Below, in pieces: positions 1 to 8,468 of a stretch of 64,000 nt of DNA. Both the position numbers and the translations under genes were made by a program. The DNA is from Chryseobacterium gleum (lineage in GTDB: Bacteria; Bacteroidota; Bacteroidia; Flavobacteriales; Flavobacteriaceae): assembly GCA_945881885.1 (NCBI GenBank), contig CAMCVI010000001.1, positions 1-64,000 on the forward strand, given 5' to 3'. Numbering within the stretch: the first letter of the stretch is position 1; each line of letters opens with the position of its first letter. Below the pieces are notes generated by a model that worked only from the letters and a program-made list of their open reading frames with translations, was not told the origin of the DNA and made no database searches.

Positions 1-363
1 TCAAACATTTTTACGGGCGTTCAAGGCGGCACACATCAAGTAACGGTAGAAGACACAGAAGGTTGTACCAACTTAATAATAGATGTATTAGTAATTGATT
101 ATCCTAAATACTTTACACCAAATGGTGATGGAATTCATGATACGTGGAATATAGTAGGGCTTGACCAACCAGATGCAAAAATATTCATTTATGACCGCTA
201 CGGTAAGTTGTTGAAACAAATTACACCAATAGCAACCAGTCAAGGTTGGGATGGAACTTATATAAACGCATCAATGCCTTCAACAGATTATTGGTTTACC
301 ATTGAATATAAGGAAAACGACCAACAAAAACTATTTAAAGCACACTTTGCTTTAAAACGATAA
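1..363 (+). CDS. T9SS type B sorting-domain protein, C-terminal fragment
   Basis: Only the last 120 codons are inside the window; the gene starts upstream. The frame is open from base 1 and ends in TAA at 361-363. The end of the protein is a gliding-motility-type C-terminal domain (T9SS type B sorting signal): it has the YFTPNGDGIHDTW block, then IFIYDRYGKLLK, GWDGTY, STDYWF and a terminal ALKR. This domain directs a large surface or secreted protein through the type IX secretion system. The segment before it looks like an adhesin-type repeat (GGTHQVTVEDTEGC). The same domain arrangement ends the protein at 54960-56948, so the two are family members. The cargo function cannot be read because the N-terminal part is missing. 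Confidence 0.9.
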   Translation, partial: SNIFTGVQGGTHQVTVEDTEGCTNLIIDVLVIDYPKYFTPNGDGIHDTWNIVGLDQPDAKIFIYDRYGKLLKQITPIATSQGWDGTYINASMPSTDYWFTIEYKENDQQKLFKAHFALKR

Positions 364-380
364 GCTACTAACACAAAAAA

Positions 381-408
381 AGGCTCCGAATTTCGGAGCC
401 TTTTTTTT
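381..408. terminator. Bidirectional intrinsic terminator
   Basis: A GGCTCCGAA / TTCGGAGCC hairpin with almost no loop is followed by eight T and preceded by seven A. It lies between the plus-strand gene ending at 363 and the minus-strand gene ending at 422, so it can serve both. Confidence 0.9.
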
Positions 409-421
409 ATATTTAAAATAA

Positions 422-1063
422 TTATTTTTTTTCTAACCAATTTTTAAAATCCCAAAAGTTTTGCGGTGCTACGCCATGTCCTACGGGATATTCTTTATAT
501 AAAATACCCAAATCTAATTTTTCTAAAAAAGGCGAAGTTTTTCTTGCCCATTCCACAGGGATTACTTGATCTTGAGTGCCGTGAGACACAAAAAATTTAA
601 TGTGATTGATTTGTTTTAAATCATAATTTTCAGGTAAAATCTGCTCGTTTAAATAGCCGCTTAAAGCCACAACTTTATTAATTTTTTCTGGAAAAGTAAA
701 CGCCATTCCGTAACTTAAAATCGCACCTTGACTAAATCCAATTAATGAAATATTTGATTTGTCTAAAGGTAATTTTTCAGAAATTTCATCAATAAAATTT
801 GCGATTAATTGTAAAGATTCTTTGGCTTGTTCGTTATTTGAAAATTTGTTTTCATCGGCATCAAAAGTAATTTCATACCAAGCATAACCATAAGGTTGTA
901 AATTGTATGGTGCGCGAATTGAAATTACATACATATCTTCAGGTAATTGAGGTGCAAAAGAAAATAAATCTTCTTCGTTACTGCCATAACCGTGAATTAA
1001 TAGTAATGCGCCGTTTTTTTCTTTTATTTCTTTTGGCGCTTTTACCAAATATTCTAAACTCAT
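422..1063 (-). CDS. Alpha/beta hydrolase, phospholipase/carboxylesterase family
   Basis: A 213-residue cytoplasmic serine esterase of the small carboxylesterase/phospholipase family. The oxyanion segment is LLIHGYGSNEED near residue 22. The nucleophile is Ser111 in GFSQG, the acid is Asp165 in HGTQDQVIP, and the base is His196 in PVGHGV, so the full triad is present and correctly ordered. The length is normal for the family, whose members hydrolyse short acyl esters or lysophospholipids; the real substrate is unknown. It is the last gene of a four-gene minus-strand operon, 3 bp after the small membrane protein gene. There is no signal peptide. Confidence 0.88.
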   Translation of the reverse strand: MSLEYLVKAPKEIKEKNGALLLIHGYGSNEEDLFSFAPQLPEDMYVISIRAPYNLQPYGYAWYEITFDADENKFSNNEQAKESLQLIANFIDEISEKLPLDKSNISLIGFSQGAILSYGMAFTFPEKINKVVALSGYLNEQILPENYDLKQINHIKFFVSHGTQDQVIPVEWARKTSPFLEKLDLGILYKEYPVGHGVAPQNFWDFKNWLEKK

Positions 1064-1066
1064 AAA

Positions 1067-1378
1067 TTATAAATTTTTAAACCATTTTTGTGCGTATTCG
1101 CCAAGAACTGGAATGTTTTTTTGTTGATTATTGTAAGCATAGAAAATCCCGATACATTTTAAAAAGATAGATATCGACCAAATTATTGTTCTAAATAATG
1201 AGTTGTCTAAACCGTAATTAAAAAAGTTTAAACTCAAAATAATTATAGATATTAGGAAAGCTTGTCGAAAGTGAAAATTGATAAATTCATTTTTTTCTTC
1301 ACTATTTATTGCTTTACTAAAGATTATGCCAATAACTCCGAAATAAGAAACTATGGCACCAAATTTAATTTTATTCAT
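1067..1378 (-). CDS. Small membrane protein, DUF4870/Tic20-like
   Basis: 103 residues from the chosen ATG at 1376-1378, with about three hydrophobic segments: GAIVSYFGVIGIIF, AFLISIIILSLNFF and IIWSISIFLKCIGIFYAY. The pattern of N-terminal helix, polar stretch with NFHFRQAF, then two helices is like DUF4870/Tic20-type proteins, whose role is unknown. The frame stays open to 1411, but the ATG at 1378 is preferred because it gives an 8-bp overlap with the stop of the upstream gene, typical of translational coupling, and a better hydrophobic N-terminus. The family assignment is tentative. Confidence 0.7.
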   Translation of the reverse strand: MNKIKFGAIVSYFGVIGIIFSKAINSEEKNEFINFHFRQAFLISIIILSLNFFNYGLDNSLFRTIIWSISIFLKCIGIFYAYNNQQKNIPVLGEYAQKWFKNL

Positions 1379-2627
1379 TAAACAAAATATTACTGTTGTT
1401 AATAATTCCATACACTTTTCCTTTCATTTTTTTACCTAACATAATGGCATTTTTAGAAAAAGAAAGTATGTTTTGTTTATCGAAAATCCAATCTTCATTA
1501 GGATTAAATAAGGTAAGTTCTGCTTTATTTCCTTCTGCAATTGTATTGTTTTCTATGTTAAAATAAGATTTCGCAGAAGTGAATTTATCTATAATAACTT
1601 CCGTTGGCAAAACTGTTTGTAAGGCACCAAAAGCACTTTCTAAACCAATTGAACCATAATCAGCTAAATCATATTCTATTTGTTTCTGTTCGATGTTTAC
1701 TGGGCAATGGTCTGATGTAATGACTGAAATCACATTATTTAAAACACCTTCAATTAAAGCTTTTCTATCTGTTTCCGTGCGAAGTGGTGGGTAAATTTTT
1801 GTATTTGAATTGAAATCTACCAATTCTTCATCCGTTAAAACCAAATTGTTTACGGAAACACCACAAGTAATTTGTAATCCTTTCGCTTGCGCTTTCGCAA
1901 TTAAATCTACCGAATTTTTCGTAGTAATGGTCGGAATGTGTAATTTTCCATTCGTGTATTCTAATAAGGCGATGTTTCTTTCAATTTCAATTTCTTCCGC
2001 CAAAGCAGGAATTCCTTTCAATCCTAACTTCGTTGAAACTTCCCCTTCATTTACAAATCCTTTTCCTTTCAGATCATTATTCATTGGCTGTACGAACAAT
2101 ATTCCGTTAAAATTATCTACATATTGAAATGCTATTTTTAACAAATTCGCATTTGTCATTGATTTTTTATAATCTCCAAAAGCTACCACACCAGCATTTT
2201 TCATATCAAAAAGCTCGGCTAAGTCGGTTCCTTCGCTATTTTTGGTCAAACAACCTACAATGTGCAAGTTTGTAATGCTTTTATTCGCTTTACTTTTTAT
2301 GAATTGAATTACCGCTTGGTTGTCAATCGAAGGATTTGTATTAGAATGCAAAAATACAGACGTAAAACCGCTTTTTGCAGCTACTTTTAGTCCGTTTTCT
2401 ATGGTTTCAGTAGTTTCAAAACCAGGTTCTCCAAAAACTACCGAAGTATCTAACCAGCCTTGAGAAACATGAAGGTTCTCTTTTTCAATGACTTCAAAAC
2501 CGTCTTTTTTTCTAATATTTTTTCCAATTTTAGAAATAATACCATTTGTAATTTCAATGTCAACTTGTTGCTTATGAAATGGGTTTTGACTTTCAAGTAG
2601 TGTCGCGTTTTTTAGTAAAAGATTCAT
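1371..2627 (-). CDS. Dihydroorotase-like amidohydrolase lacking metal ligands
   Basis: 418 residues, collinear with class I dihydroorotase (third step of pyrimidine synthesis). It has an N-terminal beta-sandwich, GWLDTSVVFGEPGFETTET (58-76), NSEGTDLAEL, GIPALAEEIEIERN, HIPTITT, and SDHCPV followed by GLESAFG. In active enzymes the first block reads D-x-H-x-H-x-R-x-P-G; here both His positions are replaced (Asp60-Thr-Ser-Val). The HxED-type His is replaced by VQPMNND, and the second His of HIAHVST is Thr. Only the late Asp-His (SDHCP) remains. It is therefore probably non-catalytic, like the PyrC' subunits that support aspartate carbamoyltransferase in other bacteria, or it has another role. 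It overlaps the upstream BatA-like gene by 4 bp. Confidence 0.85.
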   Translation of the reverse strand: MNLLLKNATLLESQNPFHKQQVDIEITNGIISKIGKNIRKKDGFEVIEKENLHVSQGWLDTSVVFGEPGFETTETIENGLKVAAKSGFTSVFLHSNTNPSIDNQAVIQFIKSKANKSITNLHIVGCLTKNSEGTDLAELFDMKNAGVVAFGDYKKSMTNANLLKIAFQYVDNFNGILFVQPMNNDLKGKGFVNEGEVSTKLGLKGIPALAEEIEIERNIALLEYTNGKLHIPTITTKNSVDLIAKAQAKGLQITCGVSVNNLVLTDEELVDFNSNTKIYPPLRTETDRKALIEGVLNNVISVITSDHCPVNIEQKQIEYDLADYGSIGLESAFGALQTVLPTEVIIDKFTSAKSYFNIENNTIAEGNKAELTLFNPNEDWIFDKQNILSFSKNAIMLGKKMKGKVYGIINNSNILFNE

Positions 2628-4552
2628 TTTACAAATTTTTGGATTAGTAATTCAACTAGTAAAAGTAATAATGTAGCAAAGATAAAATATTTCCATACTT
2701 CATTGCTAGTTCTTGAAGAATGAATGTCAGAATAAAACGTAGATACAGCATTTACTTCTGTACACGCATCAAAATAATCAGTATTTATTTGCGATAAATC
2801 GCTTTCGTTTCTAGGATAATTGAAACTGATATTTTTAAGCGATTCTTTGTTTTTTAATACTTCGTAATTGCCTGATTTCTCTGGATAATTTCCAAAAGTA
2901 AGTTTGATTTTATTGTTCAATATTTGTTGCATTGGAATAAAACTATTTTCAGTATTTGTAACACTCAAAACATTATCTTTTGCAATTGTTTCGTTGATAA
3001 TTGTATAATTGTTATTGCCAATTATAAAGGCATTTAACCCCGATTTATTATTGTTTTGTCCCATATTATAAAACGTAGGAACAATTAAAGGCGAATTTTG
3101 AAAGTTGGAATTTTCTTTGTTTATAGAGGTTGCAAAGAAGAATAAATTTCCTAGTTTATTGGTGATATTTCCTAAGAAAACACTTTTGTCTTCGTATTGT
3201 AAAACGGGCAAATTACTTCCGTTTACGTTAAAAGTTGTATTTGTTTTTGGATATTGAAAATTACTAACTTTTTTATCAAAAACGTTGGTATATATGGGAT
3301 GATTGAAACTTATTTGGGTAATTTGCTTTTCTTTTATAGTTTTATCTGATAAAGAAATGTTACTAAAATTTCTCAAAAACAAATTGTAATTTGATTCGGA
3401 ACCAGTTACATCTGGTATAAAAATAATCGTTCCGCCTTTGTTGTAATAATTCTTTAATGTTACCGATAACGCATTTGGAATAGTTGGCAATTCATTAAAA
3501 ATAATCGCATCTGCGTCGTCAATTGCATTATAATTTAAAGTGTTTAATTCAGTTGCAGTAAAATTAAATTCCTCAGCAGTGTAAATTCTTGATAAGAAAT
3601 TGTTTTTAGTGCTATTTCCAACGGCAATTACATTCGATTTTTGAGGTTTTGAAATACTAAAATAAAACGAATTATCATATGCTAAACTTTTATCTTGAAT
3701 GGAAACATAACCATGAAAATCTGTTTTTGGAATGGTGAATACGATTTCTTTTTGAGATTTCTCTTTCGAAATTAATGCTTTTCCAACTAATTTTTTACCA
3801 TTATACATTGAAATGGGCACATCATTTTCAAAATCTCCATACGATTTAATACTTATTTTTAATTCGTAAAATTGATCTAAAACCTGACTAATTTGTACGT
3901 TTTCAATAGCCATATTATTGCTTTCTTTCGCTTCAACCGTTTGATAATATATGGAAGACGTTTCACTTAAATTGGTTTTCAATTCCTCTTTTAAGCCAAC
4001 TGCATCTGAAATAAATAAAATATCTTTCGGTATTCCAGGTTTTTTGGCTTCAATTCGAGTAATAATTGCTGCAGGATTGAATGGAGTAGACGAGTAGTTT
4101 AAGTTTTGTAATTCTTTTTGAATGTTTTTAATATTCGTATCGTAAAAGTTTTCATCATTGGTAAGTACAGATAATTGTTGGTCTTCTGACGTGTTTTCCA
4201 ATATATCCTGAATGGTTCTTTTCAACAATTCGCCACTTTTACCTTTGGCTTGCATGGAAAAGGAATTATCGATGACTAAAATTAATTCGTTGTTTTTTTT
4301 ATCGAAATCTTTCGCTTTAAAAAAAGGTTGTGCGAAGGCAAAAATTAAAGCTGTTAATAGTAATAAACGTGTGACTAATAAAAGCCATTTCTTAATTGTA
4401 GCGCTTTTACGGGTCTGAATTTGGAGTTCTTTAAGCAATTTAACATTGGTAAATTCTTGTTTTTTAAATCGTCTCAATTGAAAAAGATGCACCAAAATTG
4501 GTAGAATCAATATAAATAAAAAATATAGAATTTCTGGGTTTTTAAATTGCAT
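2624..4552 (-). CDS. BatA-domain / VWA-like membrane protein
   Basis: 642 residues. The N-terminus is a BatA (aerotolerance N-terminal) domain: a first helix (ILYFLFILILPILVHLF), the basic RRFKKQEFTNVKLL block and a second helix ending FAFAQPFF. A von Willebrand A-like domain follows, with the MIDAS-type DNSFSM after LILVI near residue 96. A long beta-rich periplasmic region then leads to a last helix (YFIFATLLLLLVELLIQ) and a short basic tail. Bacteroidota often carry such proteins near Bat or cell-surface genes; the exact role is unknown. It is the first gene of the operon with the dihydroorotase homologue, joined by an ATGA overlap. No strong promoter was recognised upstream, where a dispersed inverted repeat lies. 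Confidence 0.82.
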   Translation of the reverse strand: MQFKNPEILYFLFILILPILVHLFQLRRFKKQEFTNVKLLKELQIQTRKSATIKKWLLLVTRLLLLTALIFAFAQPFFKAKDFDKKNNELILVIDNSFSMQAKGKSGELLKRTIQDILENTSEDQQLSVLTNDENFYDTNIKNIQKELQNLNYSSTPFNPAAIITRIEAKKPGIPKDILFISDAVGLKEELKTNLSETSSIYYQTVEAKESNNMAIENVQISQVLDQFYELKISIKSYGDFENDVPISMYNGKKLVGKALISKEKSQKEIVFTIPKTDFHGYVSIQDKSLAYDNSFYFSISKPQKSNVIAVGNSTKNNFLSRIYTAEEFNFTATELNTLNYNAIDDADAIIFNELPTIPNALSVTLKNYYNKGGTIIFIPDVTGSESNYNLFLRNFSNISLSDKTIKEKQITQISFNHPIYTNVFDKKVSNFQYPKTNTTFNVNGSNLPVLQYEDKSVFLGNITNKLGNLFFFATSINKENSNFQNSPLIVPTFYNMGQNNNKSGLNAFIIGNNNYTIINETIAKDNVLSVTNTENSFIPMQQILNNKIKLTFGNYPEKSGNYEVLKNKESLKNISFNYPRNESDLSQINTDYFDACTEVNAVSTFYSDIHSSRTSNEVWKYFIFATLLLLLVELLIQKFVK

Positions 4553-4647
4553 TTTTATTAAAGTTTTTCAAAAATACTAAAAATATCACCTTGTTGCAAT
4601 TAGTTTTATATTAATTCACTACGATTCGAAGTTTATAATATGAATTT

Positions 4648-4705
4648 TGTCATGCTGAACTTGTTTCAGCATCTAATTAGACACTGAAACAAGTTCAGCG
4701 TGACA
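4648..4705. repeat. Dispersed inverted repeat (CATGCTGAACTTG family), copy 1
   Basis: The 22-bp arms 4648-4669 and 4684-4705 are inverted copies with one mismatch and a 14-base loop. The core of each arm is CTGAACTTGTTTCAG or its complement. Copies or half-copies recur at 8379-8405 and 35660-35711. Here it begins 6 bp beyond the stop of the helicase gene and could act as its transcription terminator. Confidence 0.85.
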
Positions 4706-4711
4706 AGTCAT

Positions 4712-6055
4712 TTACTTTTTCTTTTTCTTTTCGTCTCGTTTTCTTTCTATTCCTCGGTTTCTAGAAGCGGTTTTTCTTGGTGTTCTTTTTCCTGGACCTC
4801 CTAAATTAACTTTGCTATTTTTCTCTGATTTTTTCTCAAAAGCATCGCCGCCTGTTTTCTTTACACGTTTCAAAAGGGTTTTTACTTTCTTTTGATCCTT
4901 TTCGAATTCTAAACGTTGTTGCTCTATTTTTACTCCTGTAGGAATGTCGTGAATTTTAATTTCCGTTTGCATTAGCATTTCTACTTCCAATTGAAATTCG
5001 TCTTCTTTCGGATCAATAAAACTAATCGCAATACCTTCTTTATCAGCACGACCAGTACGACCAATTCTGTGCATGTATTGTTCAGGAATTTCGGGAAATT
5101 GCATATTTATTACGTGCGTAATATCTGTAATATCCAAACCACGTGCCATAATATCAGTGGTTACTAAACCTCTAATTTCACCGTTTTGGAAATTTTCCAT
5201 CATATTCAAACGGTAATTTTGCGTTTTATTAGAGTGCACCGTTCCAAACTGACCTGGAAAATCTTCTTCTAAATGTTCTAATAAAAAATCGGCCATTCTT
5301 TTACTGTTTACAAACAATAAAATTCGGCTGTATGTTTCGTCTGCTAATAAATGTTTTAGTAAATTAACTTTCGTTAAAAAGTTTGGCACCACATAAGCGC
5401 GTTGTTCAATTTGCTCTAGCGGAGTTCCACTTGGTGCTAACGAAACTTCTTCAGGAAATTCGAAAAATTCATCTAACAAATCATCTACTTCTTCTGTCAT
5501 GGTGGCCGAAAACAAAATATTTTGTCTTTTCGAACGCATCATTGATAATATAGAAGTCAATTGTACTCGAAATCCTAAATTTAAAATTTCATCAAATTCA
5601 TCAATGACTAATTTTTGTAAATCGTCAAAGCGTAATACATTATCTAAAGCCAAATCCATAATTCTACCGGGTGTTCCCACCACAATATCAATTCCAGAAT
5701 AAATATCTTTCTTTTGCGTATTGATATTCACACCACCATAAACGGCAAGTGAACGCACACTCATGTACTTGGTTAATTTTTCAATTTCTTCATGCACTTG
5801 CACTACTAATTCACGTGTAGGTACTAAAATAAGCACTCTCGGAATATCGGTAGGCACAAATCGCCATTGCTTCAAAATAGGTAACAAATAGGCAAACGTT
5901 TTACCCGTTCCGGTTTGTGCAATACCCATCACATCTCTGCCAGACATAACAATTGGAAAGGCTTTTGATTGAATTGGTGTGGGAGTTGTGAAACCTAAAT
6001 CGTCTATCGCTTTTTGTAGCGAAATTGGAAGATTAAGTTGTTCGAATGTAACCAT
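4712..6055 (-). CDS. DEAD-box-family ATP-dependent RNA helicase (DEFD variant)
   Basis: 447 residues with the full set of helicase motifs: the Q motif (GFTTPTPIQ, 21-29), motif I AQTGTGKT (46-53), Ia PTREL, Ib GTPGR, motif II IDEFDEIL (Asp152-Glu-Phe-Asp155), motif III SAT, motif V TTDIMARGLD and motif VI HRIGRTGR. Motif II reads D-E-F-D instead of D-E-A-D. The residues that contact ATP and magnesium are kept, so it should be active. The last 50 residues are lysine/arginine-rich and probably disordered, as in RhlE-type helicases that bind RNA or ribosome precursors. It is monocistronic; a CAAAGATA (TATCTTTG on the minus strand) at 6073-6080 is a candidate -7 element, without a clear -33. Confidence 0.93.
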   Translation of the reverse strand: MVTFEQLNLPISLQKAIDDLGFTTPTPIQSKAFPIVMSGRDVMGIAQTGTGKTFAYLLPILKQWRFVPTDIPRVLILVPTRELVVQVHEEIEKLTKYMSVRSLAVYGGVNINTQKKDIYSGIDIVVGTPGRIMDLALDNVLRFDDLQKLVIDEFDEILNLGFRVQLTSILSMMRSKRQNILFSATMTEEVDDLLDEFFEFPEEVSLAPSGTPLEQIEQRAYVVPNFLTKVNLLKHLLADETYSRILLFVNSKRMADFLLEHLEEDFPGQFGTVHSNKTQNYRLNMMENFQNGEIRGLVTTDIMARGLDITDITHVINMQFPEIPEQYMHRIGRTGRADKEGIAISFIDPKEDEFQLEVEMLMQTEIKIHDIPTGVKIEQQRLEFEKDQKKVKTLLKRVKKTGGDAFEKKSEKNSKVNLGGPGKRTPRKTASRNRGIERKRDEKKKKK

Positions 6056-6130
6056 TTGTATGAAAATTTAGGCAAAGATAACATTAAGTTAGAAGTTAGT
6101 AGTTAGAAGTTAGAAGTTTTTTAATAGGGT

Positions 6131-6280
6131 ACACAGATTTGACAGATTTTACGGATTATTTTTTTAACCACATAGGTACATTGTTTTTTTGAAAATAATA
6201 AGAAGCTTCGCTTTAGATATGGAACATAGAAATTTCGTTTTGATATGATAGGAACACCGATTTCACTGATTTAACGGATT
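6131..6280. repeat. Pair of imperfect 27-bp direct repeats
   Basis: 6131-6157 and 6254-6280 are related copies sharing ACAC-GATTT--C-GATTT-ACGGATT. A run of AGTTAGAAGTTAG-type short repeats lies just before them at about 6088-6118. No coding potential was seen between 6056 and 6302. Confidence 0.7.
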
Positions 6281-6302
6281 TTTTAATATAAAAAGTTTGC
6301 TA

Positions 6303-6332
6303 TTGATTTTTGCCTTTTTCCTTTTACCTTTG
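6303..6332 (+). promoter_or_regulatory. Bacteroidota-type promoter of mnmD
   Basis: TTG at 6303-6305, a 19-bp spacer and TACCTTTG at 6325-6332 match the TTG-N19-TAnnTTTG consensus. Transcription would start about 10 bases before the ATG at 6349, giving a very short leader. Confidence 0.65.
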
Positions 6333-6348
6333 TCCTTTTACCCATAAG

Positions 6349-7017
6349 ATGAAACACGAAATTATCATTACGAAAGACGGTTCTACGTCTATTTATATTC
6401 CAGAATGGGATGAAACGTATCATTCTAGATTTGGTGCCATACAAGAAGCGTATCATGTTTTTATAAAAAACGGCTTAGATTTATTTGATACCGTTTCTGA
6501 GATTTCGATTTTAGAAATTGGTTTTGGTACAGGATTAAATGCTTTAATTACGATGTTAGAAGCAGAAAAACGTCAGATTAAAGTCAATTATGTTGGAGTA
6601 GAAGCTTATCCAGTAGCTTTTGATGAAATTGTGCAATTAAATTATGTTTCGCAATTGGAAGTACCTAACCGCCAATCGGATTTTGAACAACTTCACACCT
6701 TACCTTGGGAAGCAACTATTGAAGTAACGCCATATTTTACTTTGACAAAACGCCAACAGTTTTTTTCTGATATTACAGATGAAAACACGTTTGATTTAAT
6801 ATATTTTGATGCTTTTGGCTTCAACGTGCAACCCGAATTATGGAATGAAGCTATTTTTGAAAAAATGCATCGTGCCCTAAAAAGCAAAGGCATATTAACT
6901 ACGTATGCGTGCCGTACCACAATTAAAAATGCTATGCAAACGGTAGGTTTCCAAACGATGAAACTACCAGGCGCACCTGGAAAAAGAGAGATGTTGCGTG
7001 CGTTGAAAAATGGGTAA
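6349..7017 (+). CDS. mnmD: tRNA (mnm5s2U34) methyltransferase, MnmD type
   Basis: 222 residues from the ATG at 6349. The frame is open back to 6310, but those codons overlap the predicted promoter. It has a Rossmann SAM-binding fold with ILEIGFGTGLNAL (motif I) and NYVGVEAYP (motif II), then the DUF752/MnmD signature FDLIYFDAFGFNVQPELW and the C-terminal TTYACRTTIKNAM and PGAPGKREMLRA blocks. It corresponds to the methyltransferase half of E. coli MnmC without the FAD-dependent oxidase half, as in many bacteria. It should convert the aminomethyl group on U34 of tRNAs to methylaminomethyl. It has its own promoter and is separate from its neighbours. Confidence 0.9.
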   Translation: MKHEIIITKDGSTSIYIPEWDETYHSRFGAIQEAYHVFIKNGLDLFDTVSEISILEIGFGTGLNALITMLEAEKRQIKVNYVGVEAYPVAFDEIVQLNYVSQLEVPNRQSDFEQLHTLPWEATIEVTPYFTLTKRQQFFSDITDENTFDLIYFDAFGFNVQPELWNEAIFEKMHRALKSKGILTTYACRTTIKNAMQTVGFQTMKLPGAPGKREMLRALKNG

Positions 7018-7078
7018 AGTTTTTTCTTGAAAAATTTTTATTTTAAATGTCAATAGACTTTGTGTAACGGGATATTTT

Positions 7079-7436
7079 AGTCCACAATTTTAATAAGTTT
7101 CCATGTTTATATCCTAATTTGGGGTTCCAAATACCTCTGTTGGGGTTATACAACCACAAATTTGGGGTTCCAGACGTCAAAATTGGGGTTCCAAATACCT
7201 CCGTTGGGGTTCTTAAGTCCAATTTTGTGGTTATAGACTGATATTTTGCGGTTAATTAGTCCGTTTTTTGGGTTCTTAACCTAAAAATTGGGGTTCCGAA
7301 CCCTAAATTTAGGGTCTTTAACCCCAAATTATCATTTCAGAACCCCAACGGAGGACTTCGCAACCCCATCAGCGGGGTTTTTTAATCCGTTGGCGGGGTT
7401 AATGACACTGTTGTACTAGTAAATAACTGCAAATTT
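7079..7436. repeat. 21-bp-period degenerate satellite array
   Basis: GGGGTT or a near match begins at 7121, 7142, 7164, 7185, 7206, 7227, 7248, 7269, 7290 and 7311, and again at 7374 and 7395. AACCCC-like blocks begin at 7278, 7299, 7320, 7341 and 7362. Spacing is 21 bp throughout except one 22-bp unit. Each unit is close to GGGGTT-nnn-AACCCC-nnnnnn, an imperfect palindrome. Weaker units extend to about 7079 and 7436, roughly 17 in all. On the minus strand the units read as a decayed heptapeptide (like KFGVKNP), and on the plus strand as another (like GVPNPKF), but both have stop codons and a frame slip. This fills the gene-free stretch 7018-7511. Confidence 0.85.
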
Positions 7437-7511
7437 TTATTTATTGTTAGTGTAAGAAGGGATTTGTGCGGGAGTGGGGGGCTTGTTCTAGTGGGGAATA
7501 TATGTCTGGCT

Positions 7512-8165
7512 TTATTTTAATAATGATTTGAATTTCTTGGTGATTGATTTTGAATCTTTACTTATTGTATCAATTTTTTGTTTGGAAATATTAATAAGAT
7601 GATGATAATGCCAATTTTCAACTATTGTGTCATTTTCATTTTCTATACTATGATCATGGCTTTCTATAATTCTCATTAACACATTTATTTCATTTTTTTC
7701 GTTTTGGATTATCCAAGAGGTCTTTTCCATTGAGTCACCAGCATCGCCCCAACTTTCAGCTAATTCAATATAATCTTTGATATTATCTTCGATTTTATTG
7801 TAGATGAATAGTTTTATTGATGAAGGAACGTACATTGAGGGTGTTCTAGCTAATAAACCAATTTTAGTTGAATTTATTTCAAATTTATAACATGCATACA
7901 AGTCATGCTCAAGAAAATACTCTTCAGCAATTTCTTTTGGAAATAATATAGCATCAACGCTATCCATTTTTATCCCTCTATAATTGTCATAATTCTCAGA
8001 TGAATATACTTTTAAAGTGTCAATTGAGATATCTTTGAATTTAGATAAGAGATTTTTATATTTACTTTCTTTATCTTTTTCAGTTTCTATTTTGTGTAAG
8101 TGTTTTGGTTTTTCTTCGCAACTGAAAAATATGAGAATTATTAATAAATAAAGAAGTTGTTTCAT
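7512..8165 (-). CDS. Uncharacterised lipoprotein
   Basis: 217 residues from the ATG at 8163-8165, chosen because it begins directly with a lipoprotein signal (MKQLLYLLIILIFFSC, Cys16). The frame is open upstream to 8213, but that would put 16 polar residues before the signal. The mature part is charged and acidic, with repeated KDKESKY and ENENDTIVE stretches. No known domain was recognised. It is probably anchored in the periplasmic or outer membrane leaflet. Upstream, TTGTTAGA (8185-8192) and TCTAACAA (8206-8213) form an inverted repeat in the leader. TATATTTG (minus strand, 8231-8238) is a candidate -7 element without a clear -33. The gene is single. Confidence 0.7.
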   Translation of the reverse strand: MKQLLYLLIILIFFSCEEKPKHLHKIETEKDKESKYKNLLSKFKDISIDTLKVYSSENYDNYRGIKMDSVDAILFPKEIAEEYFLEHDLYACYKFEINSTKIGLLARTPSMYVPSSIKLFIYNKIEDNIKDYIELAESWGDAGDSMEKTSWIIQNEKNEINVLMRIIESHDHSIENENDTIVENWHYHHLINISKQKIDTISKDSKSITKKFKSLLK

Positions 8166-8331
8166 GTTATTTCGTTTTAAATGCTTGTTAGAAACTTTAT
8201 ATATATCTAACAAACATCATTTTAGTTATTCAAATATAATAAATAATTCTCAATAGTCTATATAGAGATTTTACTTCAATAAAAAGTCGAAAGTCGGAGA
8301 TTAAAATGCTAATAATGTTTGTAGAAAGATA

Positions 8332-8457
8332 GATACCGAAATAAATTCGGTATGACAAATAAAATAGATATGATGCTTTGTCATGCTGAACTTGTTTCAG
8401 CATCTCTTTGTATGCAATTCATAAGGCATAGATACCGAATTGAATTCGGTATGACAA
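8332..8457. repeat. Dispersed repeat cluster
   Basis: Two copies of a palindromic element (GATACCGAA ... TTCGGTATGACAAA) at 8332-8359 and 8431-8457 flank a half-copy of the CATGCTGAACTTG family at 8379-8405. The stretch lies between the 3' end of uvrB and the lipoprotein gene and has no open frame. Confidence 0.8.
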
Positions 8458-8468
8458 ACTACAGCATT

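Noticed and set aside
6310..6348. Earlier start for mnmD at 6310
   Set aside because: The extra codons cover the predicted -7 element and encode residues unlike the family N-terminus.
7079..7436. The 21-bp array as a CRISPR
   Set aside because: Units are directly adjacent and degenerate with no unique spacers of constant length, and no cas gene is in the window.
7079..7436. The array as an active repeat-protein gene
   Set aside because: Both strands have several in-frame stops and one 22-bp unit shifts the frame; no start with a ribosome-binding context was found.
8231..8238. TATATTTG (minus strand) as the promoter of the lipoprotein gene at 7512
   Set aside because: No TTG lies at a suitable distance, so it was only mentioned with the gene.
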